A stretch of 64,000 nucleotides of DNA from an uncultured Cryomorphaceae bacterium (GTDB lineage Bacteria; Bacteroidota; Bacteroidia; Flavobacteriales; Schleiferiaceae), in NCBI GenBank assembly GCA_937120475.1, contig CAKZJV010000007.1, positions 2,000,068 through 2,064,067 on the forward strand, given 5' to 3'. Made by a program: the position numbers and the translations under genes. Positions within the stretch are counted from its first letter, which is position 1; each line of letters opens with the position of its first letter. The notes under the pieces are model-generated. The model was not told the origin of the DNA. It ran no database searches and worked only from the letters and a program-made list of their open reading frames with translations. Of this stretch, positions 8,463 to 17,923 are shown piece by piece.

Positions 8463-9200
8463 GTGAAAGTGAAAATATTCTTATTTGGACTGATTTTACT
8501 GTGGAGCCTCAACGGTTTTGCGCAGCCAAGAAACAACATTGATCAAGCCCTGCTCTGGTACGGGGTGAGCCTCACCAAAAAGCTGCCCAACCATTACTCC
8601 TTAACTCTAAAAGTGGAGCGCAGAGACTTTATAAGCCCCGCCCGAAAGCAACAATTGGTAATACCGGATATCAACCTTGCCAAAAAAATAAATGACCGGT
8701 TTAGCCTAGACGCGGGCGTATGGATTTTCAATATTTATCAGCCCGGGGTTGACGACTTGCCGGTGACCGGTATTCAGTACGAGTGGCGACCTTATTTTAC
8801 GGTGGATTACAAAATGCCGGCCCTTGAGGGAAGCCTGGAGTTTGCCCTGAAATCGGAATACCGTGGTTTTAATGCCGCTGATGCCGCCAACCGCTTTGAC
8901 CAGATGTTCGAATATTACGTGATCCGCGAACGCTTTTTGGTGCGCTATAGCTACTCTATTAATGAACAACTCAGTGCCCGGGTTTCGGAGGAGCTCCATT
9001 TAAACCTGGCGGGAAATTTCGGGCAGGGCACTTTTGACCAAAACCGCATCACGGGCGATTTCATCTACACCCATACCCTCAAAAACGATAATCAGCTAAA
9101 GTTCAATGCAGGCTACCTGCACTGGTACCAGGCTACCGGTATCTCCAATACCTACTTCAACCATCACATCACCACCACCGGCATCGGTTACACTTTTTAA
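8463..9200 (+). CDS. DUF2490-type outer-membrane protein
   Basis: About 245 residues with a signal peptide (KVKIFLFGLILLWSLNGFAQ). The beta-strand pattern is typical of DUF2490: 'WYGVSLTKKL...YSLTLKVERRDF', 'DAGVWIFNIY', 'EWRPYFTVDYKM', 'RFLVRYSYSI'. It ends in an aromatic strand (GIGYTF), so it is a predicted outer-membrane barrel. The start is the GTG at 8463, directly before the signal peptide. A TTG at 8427 is also in frame. It is divergent from the VIT gene and convergent, 3 bp apart, with the aldehyde dehydrogenase gene. Function unknown. Confidence 0.7.
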   Translation: MKVKIFLFGLILLWSLNGFAQPRNNIDQALLWYGVSLTKKLPNHYSLTLKVERRDFISPARKQQLVIPDINLAKKINDRFSLDAGVWIFNIYQPGVDDLPVTGIQYEWRPYFTVDYKMPALEGSLEFALKSEYRGFNAADAANRFDQMFEYYVIRERFLVRYSYSINEQLSARVSEELHLNLAGNFGQGTFDQNRITGDFIYTHTLKNDNQLKFNAGYLHWYQATGISNTYFNHHITTTGIGYTF

Positions 9201-9203
9201 AGG

Positions 9204-10739
9204 CTACAGATCAAACTTGATCCCCTGGGCCAATGGCAATTCGGTAGAGTAGTTAATGGTATTGGTTTGCCTGCGCATGTAGGCCTTCCACGCATCCGAA
9301 CCGGATTCACGGCCACCCCCGGTTTCTTTTTCTCCACCGAAAGCACCGCCAATTTCGGCACCGGAAGTACCGATGTTTACGTTGGCAATTCCACAATCGC
9401 TACCGGCCGCGGAAAGGAAGCGTTCTGCTTCACGCATATTGGTGGTCATAATAGCGGATGACAAGCCTTGTGGCACGGCATTTTGCATTTCAATGGCTTC
9501 CTCCAGCTCTTTATACTTAATCAGGTAGAGGATGGGTGCAAAGGTTTCGGTACATACAATCTCGTAGTCGTTTTCCACCTCGGCAATACAAGGCTTTACG
9601 TAACAACCGCTGGTGTAGGCTTCCCCTTCCAGGCGGCCTCCCTTCACCACCATTCTGCCCCCTTCTTTGGCAATTTTTTCCAGGGCATTTTCGTACATCT
9701 CCACTGCCAGGGTATCGATGAGCGGGCCTACGTGATTGTTGGTATCCAGGGGATCGCCAATGCGCAACTGGCCGTAAGCTTTTTCCAGCTTTTCCTTCAC
9801 CTCATCGTACTTACTTTCGTGGATAATAAGCCTGCGCGTACTGGTACATCTTTGTCCGGCCGTGCCCACCGCACCAAAAACGGCCCCCACCAGGGTAGAT
9901 TCCAGGTCGGCATTTTCAGTAATGATAATGGCGTTGTTGCCACCCAGTTCCAGCAGTGATTTTCCCAACCTGCGCGCTACAGCTTCTCCTACCTTCTGAC
10001 CCATGCGGGTGGAACCGGTAGCCGAAACCAGGGGAATGCGTTTATCGTTACTCAGCCATTCACCCACTTCACGACCTCCGTTGATCAGGCCACTGATGCC
10101 TTCCGGCAGATCGTTCTCTTTCAGTACTTCGGCAAATATGTTTTGGCAGGCAATACCGCAAATCGGGGTTTTTTCGGAGGGCTTCCAAACACAGGTATCA
10201 CCACATACCCAGGCGATAGCCGTATTCCAGCTCCATACCGCCACGGGAAAATTAAAGGCAGAAATAATACCAACTACTCCCAAGGGATGCCACTGCTCGT
10301 ACATACGGTGCATCGGGCGCTCGGAGTGCATGGTTAAACCGTACAACTGGCGGCTGAGGCCTACGGCAAAGTCGCAAATGTCAATCATTTCCTGTACTTC
10401 ACCCCAACCTTCCTGCAGGGATTTCCCCATTTCATAGGATACGAGTTTACCCAGGGCATCTTTCTTCTGGCGCAGCTTATCGCCAAACTGGCGAACAATT
10501 TCACCCCGTTGCGGGGCGGGCATCATACGCCAGGTTTTAAAAGCTTCCTGGCTTTTTTCGATCACCTGGTCATATTCCGCGCGGGTGGTAGTGGTTACCT
10601 TGGCTATCAATTTACCGTCCACCGGTGAGGTGGATTCAATAACCTCACCCTGGCCAAAGTGCTTTTGACCGGTGGAGGTTCCGGGGTTGACGCTTTCCAC
10701 GCCCAATTCAGTAAGTATCGTCTGGATGTTGAAACTCAT
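9204..10739 (-). CDS. amaB: ALDH7-type aldehyde dehydrogenase (probable L-aminoadipate-semialdehyde dehydrogenase)
   Basis: 511 residues, the full length of the ALDH7 (antiquitin) group. Catalytic residues are in place: Asn163 (AFNFP), Lys186 (WKPSE), Glu264 (LLELGGN) and nucleophile Cys298 ([12 protein letters not shown]). The '[13 protein letters not shown]' segment and the GGREVGEW region fit the piperideine-6-carboxylate/alpha-aminoadipic semialdehyde dehydrogenase branch of lysine catabolism. The exact substrate is an inference from similarity. It is a single gene here, with no other lysine-degradation gene nearby. Confidence 0.85.
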   Translation of the reverse strand: MSFNIQTILTELGVESVNPGTSTGQKHFGQGEVIESTSPVDGKLIAKVTTTTRAEYDQVIEKSQEAFKTWRMMPAPQRGEIVRQFGDKLRQKKDALGKLVSYEMGKSLQEGWGEVQEMIDICDFAVGLSRQLYGLTMHSERPMHRMYEQWHPLGVVGIISAFNFPVAVWSWNTAIAWVCGDTCVWKPSEKTPICGIACQNIFAEVLKENDLPEGISGLINGGREVGEWLSNDKRIPLVSATGSTRMGQKVGEAVARRLGKSLLELGGNNAIIITENADLESTLVGAVFGAVGTAGQRCTSTRRLIIHESKYDEVKEKLEKAYGQLRIGDPLDTNNHVGPLIDTLAVEMYENALEKIAKEGGRMVVKGGRLEGEAYTSGCYVKPCIAEVENDYEIVCTETFAPILYLIKYKELEEAIEMQNAVPQGLSSAIMTTNMREAERFLSAAGSDCGIANVNIGTSGAEIGGAFGGEKETGGGRESGSDAWKAYMRRQTNTINYSTELPLAQGIKFDL

Positions 10740-10825
10740 ATCAAAAAGGCTTTGCTGGCGAAAATAAAGTTTTTCGGACGGCCTGCAAGCTTACCAAAGG
10801 CGAGGTTTTTGCTTATTTTGTGGAT

Positions 10826-11257
10826 ATGCGATACTTCATCCTTCTTTTACTGTTTGCCAGTTGCGGTAGCAGGCCTCAACCAGATTATCCCAAGGTTCAA
10901 AAAGCAACTTTTCAAAAATGGGTGGGGGGCTATGGTGGAACAAAGGCCGTACAATTTGATGTAAGCTTAAAGGCTGACAGTGGGTGGACCCTGCAAAGCG
11001 TCTATGTAAATAAGGTGGAACTGACTTCAACCAGCACCGTTTACCAAAATGGTGGTTACCGTATTACCACTGAAAAAGCCTATGAAAACCCGGAGCGAAA
11101 CCCCGAAAGTAAAAACAGTAAGGAAGAATTCCAGGAAGCCCCGCTTTACCATACCCACCAATACGTAATGGAAATAACTTTAGCCCGGGTGGGTGAAACC
11201 CTAAAGACAGTCCGTATTTCCGATTGGGAAGAACTGGAATCAGAGCCACGGCCCTAA
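10826..11257 (+). CDS. small putative lipoprotein
   Basis: About 143 residues. A short hydrophobic leader ends in a lipobox (LLLFASCGS), predicting lipidation at the Cys around residue 13. The mature part has one predicted beta-rich domain (FDVSLKADSGWTLQSVYVN, YVMEITLARVG) and an acidic, Glu-rich tail. The ATG at 10826 is preferred to an in-frame GTG at 10820. A near-match to the Bacteroidota -7 box (TTATTTTG, 10813-10820) lies just upstream. Not recognised beyond this. Confidence 0.6.
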   Translation: MRYFILLLLFASCGSRPQPDYPKVQKATFQKWVGGYGGTKAVQFDVSLKADSGWTLQSVYVNKVELTSTSTVYQNGGYRITTEKAYENPERNPESKNSKEEFQEAPLYHTHQYVMEITLARVGETLKTVRISDWEELESEPRP

Positions 11258-11301
11258 GTAAACCGGTTTAAGTATTAACTTAACCCTAAAATTATACCTC
11301 G

Positions 11302-12741
11302 TTGCCTTTACCTGACTTCCTGCGGCCTTCATTATTAAGTTTTCCAAAATACGGTCGGGGCCGCATACTGGCCGGTATTAGTATGGGTTTGGCTTTTGCT
11401 TTGGCGATATATTCCTTCGCCTACGTAATGCGTGAAGGTTGCCGTGTCATGTCGGTTACCGAGGAGAATGACCTTTGGGTGTTTACCACAGAAGAAGTAG
11501 ATTTTTACAATCTCTTCTTTGCCTTTGTGGCCGTAATATTGGGGCAGTCTCTTTGTTTCAACTATTGGTTTGACCGGCCTGCGCGTATGTTCAGGCGTAC
11601 CCGCTCCCGCAGGCAAAGCATTGTAAATGATCAAAGAGTACTCAATTGGTATTTCTTAAGCTGGTTCTCCAAGCTGGCTTTTGCATTTGTAATATTCTTT
11701 GGATGGACCTTCCCGGGAGGTTACCATACCATTAATTTCTACGAGGATTATCGCTTCCTGTTTGTTTTGATAGTATTGGTATTGTTCCTGCAGAGCTGGA
11801 ACACGCTCCGGCTGCGTTTTAAGGGAAAAAGTACCCGTCCGCTTTTACTTTCCGTTTTAGTCACCGCCTCTCTTTCCTTCGCACTTTCCAAAGTTCATGT
11901 AGTTGATCACGAGGCTGTAAACCGCTCTATGCTTCGCCATTCCGTGCGTTACAACTACCAATTGGAATTACCGCCATTTTTTGAAGGTGGCGAAGAAGCA
12001 GCCTTTTCTTATGATCATTGGGTTTATATCGTTTTTGAAAAAGAAGACACCTCCTATTCTCATCCCTTAGTGGTTTTTGAGAACGAACCCCTAAATGTGC
12101 TTTATTTGAGTGACAGCATTCGAAAAATCGATGAGAGTGACCTGATTTGGATTGGTGACCGTACTATTCCCCCAAAGGTCAGGCTTTCCATTCACAAAAA
12201 GGCACCGATGGGTTTTGTAAACTCGGTGCGTAAAGAGCTGGCGCAAGCCAGGGTCCAAAACATAGCCTATTCCGTGGTCCCGCCCGGGGCGGAGTATGAT
12301 CAGGCTTATTACTTTAACCTGCTGTGGCCTCACAATATCCTATTTCTAAACAGGCTTCCGGATATACCTCCTCCACCCGCGGTGGACCCGGCTATCTTTA
12401 CCGATACCATCCCGTTGAAGCTGAAAAACGATGGTGTTTACCTGGAAGGCAACCGGTTGGCCCAAAATGATTTAAACCAAGCCCTAAAAAATGTAATCCG
12501 TGAAAATGGGAAAACCTTGTTTGACCTTTACATTCAGGAGTCGCTGCATTTTGAGCAATATTTAGGGCTATGGTCGGCTATGGAAAGAGCCACCCAGGAA
12601 CTTAAGGCCCAATACGCCCTTCTTACCTTTGGCAAGCTTCCCGGGCAGCTAACGTGGCAACAGCAGAATGAGCTGCAAGCCAAATACCTCTACTCTATTC
12701 GGGAAACTCAGCAGAAAATGAAAGAACCTCACCATCGGTAA
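11302..12741 (+). CDS. membrane protein with possible ExbD-like periplasmic domains
   Basis: 479 residues. Roughly five hydrophobic segments occupy residues 20-192, followed by ~285 residues outside the membrane. Two parts resemble the ExbD/TolR periplasmic fold. In the first, 'RLSIHKKAPMGFVNSVRKEL' is followed by 'VQNIAYSVVP' (~300-340). In the second, 'IPLKLKNDGVYLEGNRL' is followed by 'LNQALKNVI' and a later helix/strand pair (~378-455). This similarity is weak and visual only. The start is TTG at 11302; no ATG precedes the first hydrophobic segment. No ExbB or TonB partner is near. Function unknown. Confidence 0.55.
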   Translation: MPLPDFLRPSLLSFPKYGRGRILAGISMGLAFALAIYSFAYVMREGCRVMSVTEENDLWVFTTEEVDFYNLFFAFVAVILGQSLCFNYWFDRPARMFRRTRSRRQSIVNDQRVLNWYFLSWFSKLAFAFVIFFGWTFPGGYHTINFYEDYRFLFVLIVLVLFLQSWNTLRLRFKGKSTRPLLLSVLVTASLSFALSKVHVVDHEAVNRSMLRHSVRYNYQLELPPFFEGGEEAAFSYDHWVYIVFEKEDTSYSHPLVVFENEPLNVLYLSDSIRKIDESDLIWIGDRTIPPKVRLSIHKKAPMGFVNSVRKELAQARVQNIAYSVVPPGAEYDQAYYFNLLWPHNILFLNRLPDIPPPPAVDPAIFTDTIPLKLKNDGVYLEGNRLAQNDLNQALKNVIRENGKTLFDLYIQESLHFEQYLGLWSAMERATQELKAQYALLTFGKLPGQLTWQQQNELQAKYLYSIRETQQKMKEPHHR

Positions 12742-12748
12742 AGAGCAT

Positions 12749-12767
12749 AAAAAAGTCCAGCTTTTTT
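12749..12767. terminator. weak bidirectional terminator
   Basis: AAAAAAG (12749-12755) and CTTTTTT (12761-12767) form a 7-bp stem with a 5-nt loop. It lies between the rightward gene ending at 12741 and the leftward small gene ending at 12795. It is A/T-rich with little GC core, so termination strength is doubtful. Confidence 0.4.
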
Positions 12768-12794
12768 TCCGGGCCGGGCCATACTACAATTGGG

Positions 12795-12926
12795 TTAGCT
12801 TATTTCTCTTACCACTACTTTGGAGTGGGTACTGGCCTTGGCCTGTAGGGGAGCCGTATCGTGCGGTTGGTTGATATTTTGCGCCATTGCCGCAAAGGGC
12901 AGAAGCAGAAATAAGCATTTTTTCAT
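12795..12926 (-). CDS. 43-residue predicted exported peptide
   Basis: ATG at 12926, TAA at 12795-12797. The N-terminus is a well-formed signal peptide (MKKCLFLLLPFAAMAQ, cleavage after residue 15 or 16). It leaves a mature peptide of ~27 residues that is polar and has a basic C-terminal half (HSKVVVREIS). It sits alone between convergent neighbours and fills an otherwise empty 300-bp gap. The chance of so clean a Bacteroidota leader in a random frame is low, but no homologue is known to me. Function unknown. Confidence 0.5.
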   Translation of the reverse strand: MKKCLFLLLPFAAMAQNINQPHDTAPLQAKASTHSKVVVREIS

Positions 12927-13042
12927 TGGATGTGAGGGCTTAGTGGACACACCAATTAAGCGCCTTCGCTTCACTGGAATGTCGTGGCAGGGTTGCTGGT
13001 GTATTAAGTCAACTTAGGTGTTCAACCCCTGATGATCACCAC

Positions 13043-13930
13043 CTACAGGGGCAGCCAATTGATGTACTGCACCATGCGCGGGTAGTTGCAGGTATTGGGT
13101 TTACTGCCGTGCGGCAGGGCTTGTTGCCAGATGATGAAATCTCCCGCTTCTCCGGCTATACTTTCGGCCTTAAAATCCCCCAGGCGGCTTTGGGGATCAA
13201 CCCCTCCGGGAAGTGAGGCCAGCCAATGGTCTATCTTTTTATGAAAACCGGGAACCAGGCTAAAAGCACCTTGCTCCGGTTCTACCCGGTTGAGGTAAAG
13301 TAAGCCTTGTAAACCAAAAGGTATGGGGCGGGTGAACCCATCCAGGTCCCAGTGTAAATAAGGGCCGGGAAAACGATAGGTGTTGGTTTCCGGAGGGTTG
13401 AAGCTTACCCGGTCCGTACTTACGTAAAGCCGTTTAGTTCCCCATAATTGCTCATAGGCCTTGCGGATGAGGGGGGATTTCCGGGTCACCTCCAGGGCAG
13501 GGTGTTGGTATAACTTCAGCATAATACCCTGTTTGGCCGGATGCTCTTTATACCAACCATGCCGTTCCAGCGGACTGGTTTCCAATAGTTCCCAAATAGC
13601 TTCACAAACCGACTGGCAATGCGCAGCGGGCGCGGCTTTCCGCACGACCAGGTAACCTTGTTCGTCAAAAAAGCTCAGGTCACTTTCACTCAGCACATCT
13701 TCCTGACTGGTAGATGCCCGGTTATCAGGATTGCTTACACGTTGGAGGGCCCATTGGCGAAAGGAGGAATACGATAAATCCAGGTTCATACGACTTAGGG
13801 TTGGCTCCAAGCCCAGGCCCAGTTGATCAGTAGTTCTGCGGAAGTTTTCCCATTGATTGGGTGGAGACTGGTTTTGACGGGCCTTTTGCAGATATTGCCA
13901 TAAAAAGCCCAGTTGTTCTTCGGTTTGCAC
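13043..13930 (-). CDS. phytanoyl-CoA dioxygenase (PhyH) family protein
   Basis: 295 residues. The Fe(II)/2-oxoglutarate oxygenase facial triad is visible: His193-x-Asp195 in 'YLHWDLDG' and distal His274 in 'LPHGS', with Arg285 placed to bind 2-oxoglutarate. The N-terminal segment 'FFDEQGYLVVRKA' is typical of PhyH. The substrate is unknown; the family hydroxylates acyl-CoAs, osmolytes and natural products. It is monocistronic with a GTG start. The upstream sequence contains TACATTTA, one mismatch from the -7 consensus. Confidence 0.8.
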   Translation of the reverse strand: MQTEEQLGFLWQYLQKARQNQSPPNQWENFRRTTDQLGLGLEPTLSRMNLDLSYSSFRQWALQRVSNPDNRASTSQEDVLSESDLSFFDEQGYLVVRKAAPAAHCQSVCEAIWELLETSPLERHGWYKEHPAKQGIMLKLYQHPALEVTRKSPLIRKAYEQLWGTKRLYVSTDRVSFNPPETNTYRFPGPYLHWDLDGFTRPIPFGLQGLLYLNRVEPEQGAFSLVPGFHKKIDHWLASLPGGVDPQSRLGDFKAESIAGEAGDFIIWQQALPHGSKPNTCNYPRMVQYINWLPL

Positions 13931-14056
13931 GCTTTAAATGTAAAAATACCGGCTTAAAGTTTCTAAACCAGCCTTTGTATCCTCTTATGAAGGCAATGGG
14001 CTGCCTGCCTATCGCTCCCTTAGGCTATCCATTTTCTGTGCATCCGTGGAATTCCC

Positions 14057-14064
14057 TAATTTTG
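14057..14064 (+). promoter_or_regulatory. Bacteroidota-type -7 element (TAATTTTG)
   Basis: TAATTTTG matches the TAnnTTTG -7 consensus exactly and lies 31 nt upstream of the GTG at 14096. A TTCTG about 18 nt upstream is a poor -33 box. It is the likely promoter of the beta-helix T9SS gene. Confidence 0.5.
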
Positions 14065-14095
14065 AAACAACAGATTACTAAACTCCCTCTTTCCT

Positions 14096-17000
14096 GTGAA
14101 AATCAAAGTCTTGTTCTTCCTTATTACCGTTGGGATTACCGCTTTCAATACTATAATGGCCAGTAAGATCATCGTAGCGGGTAACATCGTATCCAATACC
14201 ACCTGGCTGGCAGATACCGTAAACGTTACCGGAGACCTTACCATAGACTCGGCCGTAACTTTAACCATTAACCCCGGCACCCGGGTGGAGATCAATAACT
14301 CTATAAAAATTGAGGTGCACGGCCAGATCAAGGCGCTTGGTCTGGTTAATGACACCATTTACTTTTATGCCAAACCGGGTGAAAAATGGGGAGGATTAGG
14401 TTTTGAAAACCCTTCGGTTTTTCCCGATAGCAGTATTTTCCAATTTTGCTCCTTCCGTAACTCCCGCAGCTCCTGGTATAGTACAGGGGCCATTTCTCTT
14501 TTCAACGCAAAGCAGGTTATATTCAGGCATTGCCTTTTCCGCAATAACGAAGGTGGGTTCGGAGATGGGGGTGCGATGCGCATGTTTGACTCCGATCCGC
14601 TAATAGAGGCTTGTACTTTTATCCAAAATCAATGCACCGGTGGCGGTGGCGCAATTTATATTGAATCCTCTCAACACACGCAAAAAAACAGTGTACCCCA
14701 CATAAAAGACTGCATTTTTAAATTCAACCTCAGCAGCGCAGGTTACGGGGGTGCTATTTACGGCTACCGAGGGTCCGTGGATTACCTGATTGAAGGCTGC
14801 TATTTTAGCCATAATCAAGGTGATCGTGGAGGTGCACTCGCTTTTATTAATACGGACCCTATCATTCGCAATAACGTTATTGTCAATAGCACCGCTAATG
14901 ATCATGAGGGAGGCGGCATCTACCTCGGTAATGCCGATGCCCTGGTAGAGGGCAACCGCATAGACAGCAATTTTGCCTATTCCAGTTCTTTTCAGTCGCG
15001 GGGAGGGGGTATTTACGGGCTTTTTAGTAATGTAAACCTACTCCACAACCTCATGCGTGGCAACGAGAGCCAATACGGTGGGGCGATCAGCCTCAATCGC
15101 GGGTCGTTTGCCACCATACGGGGCAACTTGCTGGATAGTAATATCGCAAGGGGTCACGGTGGTGCCATTTACGGCTCGGGTGGTTTTGGAGGATCGGTAA
15201 ATATGAATATTGACAGCAACTTTATTTACCGCAACGAGGTGCCCTTTGCTATATCCGGGGCCTTGTTTGCCGCATCATCCAGCACCACCATGCGGGTTAC
15301 CCGAAACCGTATTGAACACAATAGCTATGATGGGATAGTTTACGGAGCATCCTACAGCAACAGCGGGTACGAACAGGTTAGCGATAACATCATCCAATAT
15401 AATGGAGGGGCGGGAATACGGGCCGCCTATGTAGATGTGCTGAATAACCAGATCGGTTACAACACGGCTGAAGGTATCGTTGCCCGGGATAAGGTGGTTA
15501 TTCGCGATAACGACATCAGCTACAACGGAAGTTCGGGGATTAAAGTGGTGAATGGCAACGGTGACCTTCGCATTGAAGAAAACCATATCTACTGGAATAC
15601 CGATTCCCTCCGGGCGGGAGGCATAAGCCTGTTGAATTCCGGGGTACAGGTAGTTAATAATCACCTGCACAATAATTCAGGTTTACAAGGTGGCGGACTG
15701 GGCATTTACAATTCCAACCCGCACATTAGTAGCAACCTTATCGCCAATAATTCGGCCGATCAGGGAGGGGCGGTTTACCTCAATGACGATACCTCTCAAC
15801 CGGAATTCATCAACAACAGCATGGTCAATAATAGCGCCAGTACCAAAGGGGGCGGTGTGTATCATCACGCTCAGAACATCCCTGATTTTACTAATAATGT
15901 ACTGTGGGGTAATGAGGCCAATTCCGTTCCTAACCAGCTTTACGTGCATTATGACAACCAGGACCCAAACTTTTACCACTGTTCTTTGGAGGGTGGTAGT
16001 GCGGCCTTCGACCTGAACTTCGGCTTTTACAGTGGCACCTACCAAAATAACCAGAGCAGTTTACCAGGATTTGTAGCGCCTTCAAGCGGGGCCGGTTACC
16101 TGGCCGACTCATTGGGCCTGGCCGATTGGCGCCTCCAAAAAAACAGTCCGTTGGTGGATGCAGGTAAGCCAGACACCACCGGCCTCAATTTACCCACCCA
16201 GGATGTGGCGGGTGCTAACCGCATCCAGAATGACACGGTGGATATCGGTGCGTATGAAAGCCCGGAACCATTGCGCTTTATCGTTTTTTCTCGGAATTAT
16301 AGCGTTTGTGAAGGGCAATCCATTACTTTTTCCGCTTCTACCAACCAATTGGTTTTAAATTACGTTTGGTGCAAAAACGGGCTTACATTACAGGACAGCA
16401 GCCTCTCTACCCTGGTGTTACTTTCCCCCGTTCCGCAAGACAGCGGCTATTACGTACTCACCGCTTTTACAGCTACCGATACGGTTACCGATAGCCTGTA
16501 CCTTACGGTACATCCTCAGGCTCAATTGCCACCTTTGCAGGCTCCGTTAGCTTGTCCGGGAGATACCGCACGGCTTTTGGCACCCGCTGGATATTCCAGC
16601 TATTTATGGAGTAATGGCTCGCAGGATAGTGTGCTGGACGTAAGCCAGCCCGGCACTTACTACTACCGGGTCACCGATTTAAACGGCTGCAGCACCTACA
16701 GCGATACGGTACAGGTGTCCTTCCTCCCGGCCTATACCTTTAGCCTGGGGAACGATACTGCTTTATGTTCAGGCGATAGCTTGTACCTGAGCACCCCGCC
16801 TATGGCCACGGCCATCAGCTGGAGTAATGGCGATACTACCGCCAACACCGTACTTTATAATCCCGGAGCACTCTGGGTACAGTTTACAGACAGCAGCGGT
16901 TGTGTAAAGTCTGATACGCTTTTCGTTACCGTGGACTCCACCACCCTCAACTGGCCAGATTCGTTGGTGGTAAGCTCTTTAGCTCCTTTTGTGCTGAACC

Positions 17001-17419
17001 TGCCCAATGGCCTGCTGAACATACAATGGAACACCGGCTCTATGGCCGATAGCCTGGTGATAGACCCTCAATCGGGACTGTTGCCCTTTTACAGTGTTAC
17101 TGCGCTTACTGCCAACGGCTGCCTTATCCGGGATACGGTGTACATCATAAATACCATTGGGCTGGAAACCCGCGTACTTACTCCCCTGCAACTGTATCCC
17201 AATCCTTCGCAGGGCAGCTTTTACCTGCAAAAGCCCACGGGGTTACAAGGTAACTACGAGCTTGAAGTAACCGATCTTACCGGACGTCAGATCGCGGTAA
17301 AAATTGCGGAGGAAGGCTCACGCATACACATCAAGCTGAACGCCAGCAACGGACTATACCGGGTTGTTCTTCGTGAAGGAGACCGCTTTTGGGGTAGCTG
17401 GGTTTCAATACTACATTAA
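14096..17419 (+). CDS. large T9SS-exported beta-helix protein
   Basis: 1107 residues. A signal peptide (~1-22) is followed by ~600 residues of right-handed parallel beta-helix. Its turns carry repeated 'GGAIY'-type motifs (GGAMRMF, GGGAIYIES, GGAIYGYRG, GGGIYGLF, GGAISLN, GGAIYGSG) and Asn-rich turns such as 'NNVIVNS' and 'NLIANNSA'. Then come Ig/PKD-like domains ('WSNGSQDSVL', 'NGCSTYSDTV') and a C-terminal T9SS type A sorting domain (LYPNPSQGSFYL...GLYRVVLREG). Such proteins are usually surface adhesins or polysaccharide-active enzymes. No catalytic site is evident. The start is GTG at 14096, fitting the signal peptide. Confidence 0.88.
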   Translation: MKIKVLFFLITVGITAFNTIMASKIIVAGNIVSNTTWLADTVNVTGDLTIDSAVTLTINPGTRVEINNSIKIEVHGQIKALGLVNDTIYFYAKPGEKWGGLGFENPSVFPDSSIFQFCSFRNSRSSWYSTGAISLFNAKQVIFRHCLFRNNEGGFGDGGAMRMFDSDPLIEACTFIQNQCTGGGGAIYIESSQHTQKNSVPHIKDCIFKFNLSSAGYGGAIYGYRGSVDYLIEGCYFSHNQGDRGGALAFINTDPIIRNNVIVNSTANDHEGGGIYLGNADALVEGNRIDSNFAYSSSFQSRGGGIYGLFSNVNLLHNLMRGNESQYGGAISLNRGSFATIRGNLLDSNIARGHGGAIYGSGGFGGSVNMNIDSNFIYRNEVPFAISGALFAASSSTTMRVTRNRIEHNSYDGIVYGASYSNSGYEQVSDNIIQYNGGAGIRAAYVDVLNNQIGYNTAEGIVARDKVVIRDNDISYNGSSGIKVVNGNGDLRIEENHIYWNTDSLRAGGISLLNSGVQVVNNHLHNNSGLQGGGLGIYNSNPHISSNLIANNSADQGGAVYLNDDTSQPEFINNSMVNNSASTKGGGVYHHAQNIPDFTNNVLWGNEANSVPNQLYVHYDNQDPNFYHCSLEGGSAAFDLNFGFYSGTYQNNQSSLPGFVAPSSGAGYLADSLGLADWRLQKNSPLVDAGKPDTTGLNLPTQDVAGANRIQNDTVDIGAYESPEPLRFIVFSRNYSVCEGQSITFSASTNQLVLNYVWCKNGLTLQDSSLSTLVLLSPVPQDSGYYVLTAFTATDTVTDSLYLTVHPQAQLPPLQAPLACPGDTARLLAPAGYSSYLWSNGSQDSVLDVSQPGTYYYRVTDLNGCSTYSDTVQVSFLPAYTFSLGNDTALCSGDSLYLSTPPMATAISWSNGDTTANTVLYNPGALWVQFTDSSGCVKSDTLFVTVDSTTLNWPDSLVVSSLAPFVLNLPNGLLNIQWNTGSMADSLVIDPQSGLLPFYSVTALTANGCLIRDTVYIINTIGLETRVLTPLQLYPNPSQGSFYLQKPTGLQGNYELEVTDLTGRQIAVKIAEEGSRIHIKLNASNGLYRVVLREGDRFWGSWVSILH

Positions 17420-17488
17420 AGCACTTCAGGCTGCCGTGCGATTGAACATCTTCGGCCCTGATTTTCTTATTTAAAGAAAGAAAAAGGT

Positions 17489-17776
17489 ATGCCCACCATC
17501 AACAAAGAACAGATCGAAGAAAACTTCAGGGTTTTTAAGGATTGGGTAAACGGACTGGAAAAGAACGTAGGTTTAAACGAACGCATGTTCTCGGTACTCT
17601 CCGGAGCCCTGCTCTTAGCCAGTGCCCGTTCCAGCGGTAGCTTTTCTACCGGCCTCATGGCCGGGTATATGTTGTTCAGAGGAGCTACGGGCCATTGTCC
17701 CGTCATCAGTGGCTTGCAGCAAATGGAAGAAAAAGCGGCCGGAAAGCTGGAAAAGGCGGCTGCCCAAAAACCTTAA
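17489..17776 (+). CDS. DUF2892-type inner-membrane protein
   Basis: 95 residues. The motif 'EKNVGLNERMFSVLSGALLLASA' (quoted in part), then 'GLMAGYMLFRGATGHCPV', matches the YgaP-like membrane domain DUF2892, with two short membrane helices around a conserved GHCP. The C-terminal ~20 residues are Lys/Ala-rich. It is a free-standing version without a rhodanese domain. The start is the ATG at 17489, preceded by a purine-rich AAGAAAAAGG. Function unknown. Confidence 0.8.
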   Translation: MPTINKEQIEENFRVFKDWVNGLEKNVGLNERMFSVLSGALLLASARSSGSFSTGLMAGYMLFRGATGHCPVISGLQQMEEKAAGKLEKAAAQKP

Positions 17777-17923
17777 CTCGCGAGTATCGCGTCCTAAACC
17801 TTAGTTTCACCGCTTACGAGATAAGCAAGGTGCAGCTCCCGTCTGTTAGTCCGCAAACCAACGGATTGCCGGGCGATTTAGTCATTTCCCCTTACATTAG
17901 CATTTCGCTAAATTCAATCCACT

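Noticed and set aside
12820-13017. 65-residue frame on the + strand
   Set aside because: Lies antisense to the better-supported 43-residue secreted peptide and has no credible leader or family.
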